A stretch of DNA of 64,000 bases from VXRD01 sp965232265 (GTDB lineage: Bacteria; Latescibacterota; UBA2968), in NCBI GenBank assembly GCA_965232265.1, contig CBDDPH010000002.1, positions 62,001-126,000 of the forward strand. Reading direction: 5' to 3'. Position 1 is the stretch's first letter, and each line of letters opens with the position of its first letter. The translations under genes and the position numbers were made by a program. Shown one piece after another: positions 61,347-64,000 of the stretch. Below the pieces are notes generated by a model. The model had not been told where the DNA came from. It saw nothing but the letters and a program-made list of their open reading frames with translations, and searched no databases.

Positions 61347-61396
61347 TGAAGATTTCCTTTCGTAGATGAACTTTGTCTTATTTTTCCGAGGTTGTA

Positions 61397-61425
61397 ATTT
61401 AACCGAATTGTGGGAGATGTGTCAA
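61397..61425 (-). promoter_or_regulatory. Predicted ilvD promoter
   Basis: On the minus strand TTGACA, 17 bases, TTAAAT, about 50 bases before ATG 61346. It lies in the ilvD-mug divergent gap. Confidence 0.72.
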
Positions 61426-61439
61426 CAAGGGTGTGGAAT

Positions 61440-61952
61440 ATGGCTGACTATGTGTTGCAGGATTATTTGCGCGTGGGACTGGATCTGGTGTTTGTGGGGT
61501 TTAATCCCAGCTTAAAGTCCGCGGAAATTGGTCATTATTACGCGGGGCGTGGCAATCAGTTTTGGCCGTTTTTGTACGAGGCCGGGCTGACAGATCGCTT
61601 GTTGGAGCCTCGGGAAGATGCGACTATTTTGGATTATAATATCGGGCTGACAGATATTGTGAAGGGGCGAGCGACGCGGGGGATTGGAGATCTGACGGAT
61701 GGCGATTATGTGTCGGGTTTTGAATTGTTGCGAGAAAAAATGCAGAGGTATCGACCGCGGGTGATTTGTTTTAATGGGAAGAGCGGATACGCCAAAGTGA
61801 TGGACGGGAAGCGAGATTACGGTTTGCAAGATGAGATGTTGGAAGGCGCGAAGCTGTTTCTCGCCCCGTCAACGAGCGGTGCGCTGCCCATGCCGAGGGT
61901 TGAGAAATTGCGGTATTATCGAGCGTTGAAATTTTTTGTTGATAACCTGTGA
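61440..61952 (+). CDS. mug: Mug/TDG-type mismatch DNA glycosylase
   Basis: 170 residues that cut uracil or thymine from G mismatches. The active-site motif VGFNPSLKSAEIGHYYAGRG (with the NPS/NPG turn) and NQFWPF follow near residue 20, and the second motif LAPSTSGALPMPRV near 143. No other domain. ATG 61440 starts the family homology; AGGG about 9 bases before. It is divergent from ilvD and 10 bases before the sulfatase, so those two may be co-transcribed though unrelated. Confidence 0.88.
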   Translation: MADYVLQDYLRVGLDLVFVGFNPSLKSAEIGHYYAGRGNQFWPFLYEAGLTDRLLEPREDATILDYNIGLTDIVKGRATRGIGDLTDGDYVSGFELLREKMQRYRPRVICFNGKSGYAKVMDGKRDYGLQDEMLEGAKLFLAPSTSGALPMPRVEKLRYYRALKFFVDNL

Positions 61953-61962
61953 AGGAGTGAAG

Positions 61963-63372
61963 ATGAAGCGACCGAATATTTTGTTTGTGATGACCGATGA
62001 CCACACGCCGCGCGAGATGAGCAGTTATGGCAATCCGATTTTGCATACGCCCAATCTGGATCGCATTGGGAATGAGGGTACGCGGTTTAACAATTGTTTT
62101 TCGACCAATGCGCTGTGCGCGCCTGCGCGGGGTACGGTGCTGACGGGATGTTTTTCGCATGTCCACGGTATTCGGGGAAATTCCGAGAGGGCGGATGCGA
62201 TTGAGAATTTGGATCCGAATGTGCCGACGTTTCCCGAGTTGCTTCGCGATGCGGGCTACAAGACCGCGTTGTTTGGCAAGTATCATATCCGGCAGGATCC
62301 GCGTGGGTTTGATACGTGGTGTATTCATCCGGGGCAGGGCGTGTATTTTGATCCGACGTATATCGATAATGGGAAGGAGATGCAAAAGGAGGGGTATGCC
62401 ACGGATATAACGACGGATATGGCGCTTGAATTTTTGAAGGGGTTGGATGGGGAACAGCCTTTCTGTCTGGTGTATCAGTTTAAGGCGCCGCATCGACCGT
62501 TTACGCCAGCACCCCGACACGCGCATCTTTTTGAGGATGTTGAGATTCCCCAGCCAGAGACATATCGCGATGATTTTGCCACGCGGAAGATTGCGGCTCT
62601 GGCAGAAGATATGAAGTTTGATATCAGTCTGGCGCCCGATTATGACGATATACCCGAGGGCTTGCGCGATGGGGAAAAGAAGGACTGGATTTATCAGCGT
62701 TTTATGAAGGATCGATATCGCACGATTTACGGTGTCGATGAAAATCTGGGGCGGGTGCTGGATTATCTGGATGAGACGGGTTGGGCTGACGATACGCTGG
62801 TGATTTACACGTCGGATCACGGGTATTTTTTGGGGGATTACGGGTGGTACGACAAGCGGTTTATGTACGAGCCGTCGATTTGCATTCCGCTGGTGGTGCG
62901 TTATCCAAATGGGGGTATAAGCGGAAATGTGACCGATGCGCTGGTGATGAATGTGGATTTCGCGCCGACGATTCTGGATTTTGCAGGGGTCGATATTCCC
63001 GAAGGCGTGCAGGGCGAGAGTTTGCGTCCACTGCTCCAGGGTGCAGAGCCGGATGATTGGCGCAGGTCTGTTTATTACGCCTATTTTGAGGATTCGTGGG
63101 TGCTGCACGGCAAGGGTGCAGAGGCGATGTCAGAACCGTCGTTCCAGTATTTTACGCCGCACCGCATTGGCCCGCACCGCGGTGTGCGTACAGACCGCTA
63201 CAAGTTGATTGAATATTATGCCGAGGGTGATTACTGGGAATTGTTCGATTTGCAAGAGGATCCCAATGAATTGCGAAATGTGTACGGAGATGAGGCGTAC
63301 GCAGATCTGGTGGCGGAGTTGAAGGTCGAGTTGAGACGATTGCAGGCGCAGTATGGGGATTTGAGTGTGTGA
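61963..63372 (+). CDS. Sulfatase (type I, formylglycine-dependent)
   Basis: 469 residues. The FGly motif C-x-P-x-R is CAPARGTVLTG near residue 52, so a formylglycine-generating enzyme is needed. NILFVMTDDHTPREMSSYGN gives the metal Asp pair, and YTSDHGYFLGDYG, the second Asp-His pair. No signal peptide is visible, unlike many secreted sulfatases. AAGGAG lies 5 bases before ATG 61963. It would remove sulfate from sugars, with targets unknown. It meets lpd on the opposite strand with 2 bases between. Confidence 0.93.
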   Translation: MKRPNILFVMTDDHTPREMSSYGNPILHTPNLDRIGNEGTRFNNCFSTNALCAPARGTVLTGCFSHVHGIRGNSERADAIENLDPNVPTFPELLRDAGYKTALFGKYHIRQDPRGFDTWCIHPGQGVYFDPTYIDNGKEMQKEGYATDITTDMALEFLKGLDGEQPFCLVYQFKAPHRPFTPAPRHAHLFEDVEIPQPETYRDDFATRKIAALAEDMKFDISLAPDYDDIPEGLRDGEKKDWIYQRFMKDRYRTIYGVDENLGRVLDYLDETGWADDTLVIYTSDHGYFLGDYGWYDKRFMYEPSICIPLVVRYPNGGISGNVTDALVMNVDFAPTILDFAGVDIPEGVQGESLRPLLQGAEPDDWRRSVYYAYFEDSWVLHGKGAEAMSEPSFQYFTPHRIGPHRGVRTDRYKLIEYYAEGDYWELFDLQEDPNELRNVYGDEAYADLVAELKVELRRLQAQYGDLSV

Positions 63373-63374
63373 AG

Positions 63375-64000
63375 CTATTTTTTGGGCATGTACACATCGG
63401 TCGCAGAGCCGAGGTGGATTTCTGAGGCAATGCCGATGGATTCGGCGAGCGAGGGGTGCGGGTGAATGGTGTGGGCAATGTCTTCGGCGACGGCAGCCAT
63501 TTCAATGGCGAGTACGCCTTCGGCGATGAGGTCGCCCGCATGGGGTCCCACAATGCCCATGCCGAGTACGCGCTGGGTATAGGGTTCGACAATGAGCTTG
63601 GTCAAGCCTTCGATGCGTCCAATGGCATGCGCTTTGCCCAAGGCGGCCCATGGGAAGCGCACGATATCGATTTTTCGGTCTTGTGCGCAGGCGTCGGTTT
63701 CGGTCAGGCCCACCCAGGCAATTTCGGGATCGGTGTACACGACAGAGGGAATGAGTGCGTCATAAGCTGCGGGTTCACCGGCGAGAACTTCGGCGGCGAT
63801 TTTGCCTTCGTGCGCGGCTTTGTGGGCAAGGCCCGGGCCCGGAACGGCGTCGCCGATTGCAAAGAGGCGGGGGTCGTTTGTACGCATTTGCGAATCGACT
63901 TCGATGAATCCCTGATCATTGGGGTCAATGTCCGTGTTTTCAAGGCCGATATTGTCTGTGTTCGGACGTCGGCCAATGCAGAGGAGGACGCGGTCGAAGA
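63375..64000 (-). CDS. lpd: Dihydrolipoyl dehydrogenase, C-terminal part (5' end outside window)
   Basis: At least 208 residues, running off the right edge. It is the flavoprotein that re-oxidises the lipoamide of 2-oxo acid dehydrogenase complexes. Visible parts: the FAD/NAD region (RVLLCIGRRPNTDNIGLEN), DPRLFAIGDAVPGPGLAHKA, YTDPEIAWVGLTE in the interface domain and the catalytic HTIHPHPSLAES (usually HPHPT). The redox CxxxxC pair would be in the missing N-terminal part. It is convergent with the sulfatase. Confidence 0.93.
   Translation of the reverse strand, partial: FDRVLLCIGRRPNTDNIGLENTDIDPNDQGFIEVDSQMRTNDPRLFAIGDAVPGPGLAHKAAHEGKIAAEVLAGEPAAYDALIPSVVYTDPEIAWVGLTETDACAQDRKIDIVRFPWAALGKAHAIGRIEGLTKLIVEPYTQRVLGMGIVGPHAGDLIAEGVLAIEMAAVAEDIAHTIHPHPSLAESIGIASEIHLGSATDVYMPKK

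Noticed and set aside
61771..63108. 445-codon open frame on the minus strand
   Set aside because: Antisense to the sulfatase; basic, low-complexity product without motifs.

Overview
This window is a dense stretch of bacterial chromosome. It holds about 50 protein genes on both strands, no rRNA, no tRNA and no CRISPR array that I can see. The mix suggests an uncultured heterotroph of the FCB type (Latescibacterota-like or a relative); this is inference from gene content, not from a marker phylogeny. The clues are a short RpoD-like sigma factor without region 1.1, DUF4292 and TPR lipoproteins, a fused SecDF, many zinc, sulfatase, sialidase, PhyH and Gfo/Idh/MocA proteins, and families of short GC-rich repeats between genes.

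Layout. 1-6.2 kb: the edge of a defence-type island. It has the C-terminal part of a very large protein, a type I restriction HsdR whose last codons are frameshifted, and the fused remains of two antitoxins. 6.2-9.3 kb: an acyl-CoA ligase and a malate/lactate-type dehydrogenase. 9.3-11.2 kb: a DUF2089/DUF4097 pair. 11.5-14.1 kb: a secreted M14 peptidase. 14.2-20.5 kb (minus strand): three envelope genes of unknown role, then RNase R. 20.6-24.5 kb: a lipoprotein serine protease, a secreted nickel superoxide dismutase, and groES-groEL behind a textbook promoter and CIRCE operator. 24.5-27.8 kb (minus): two beta-propeller glycan enzymes and an amidohydrolase. 27.8-29.9 kb: a dihydroorotate dehydrogenase with an unusual catalytic motif, an RlpA-like lipoprotein and a DUF4160/DUF2442 pair. 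29.9-37.4 kb (minus): glutamine synthetase, then an apparently coupled run of hemE, hemH, hemG and an ABC-2 exporter (two permeases and an ATPase). 37.6-42.5 kb (minus): a lipoprotein, the sigma factor, a PtsN-like protein and an NtrC/NtrB-like pair. 42.6-48.5 kb: a second two-component pair overlapping or abutting glgC and glnD. 48.8-56.5 kb: rho, rpmE, prfA, prmC, a prenyl synthase and secDF. 56.6-64 kb: a Gfo/Idh/MocA oxidoreductase, a uridine-kinase-like protein, PhyH, ilvD with a homopolymer frameshift, a Mug-type glycosylase, a sulfatase and the end of lpd.

Together the genes cover housekeeping (translation termination, secretion, chaperonin, haem, pyrimidine and branched-chain amino acid synthesis), nitrogen and carbon control (glnA, glnD, glgC, two two-component systems) and scavenging of sulfated or sialylated glycans.

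The points most worth a second look are the Ni-SOD whose signal peptide exposes His1 on cleavage, the Cys-to-Ser change in the class 1B-like PyrD, the haem genes coupled to an ABC-2 exporter, the two single-base frameshifts (hsdR, ilvD), the fused antitoxin relic, the abrupt change in strand composition near 57.8 kb, and the families of intergenic repeats.
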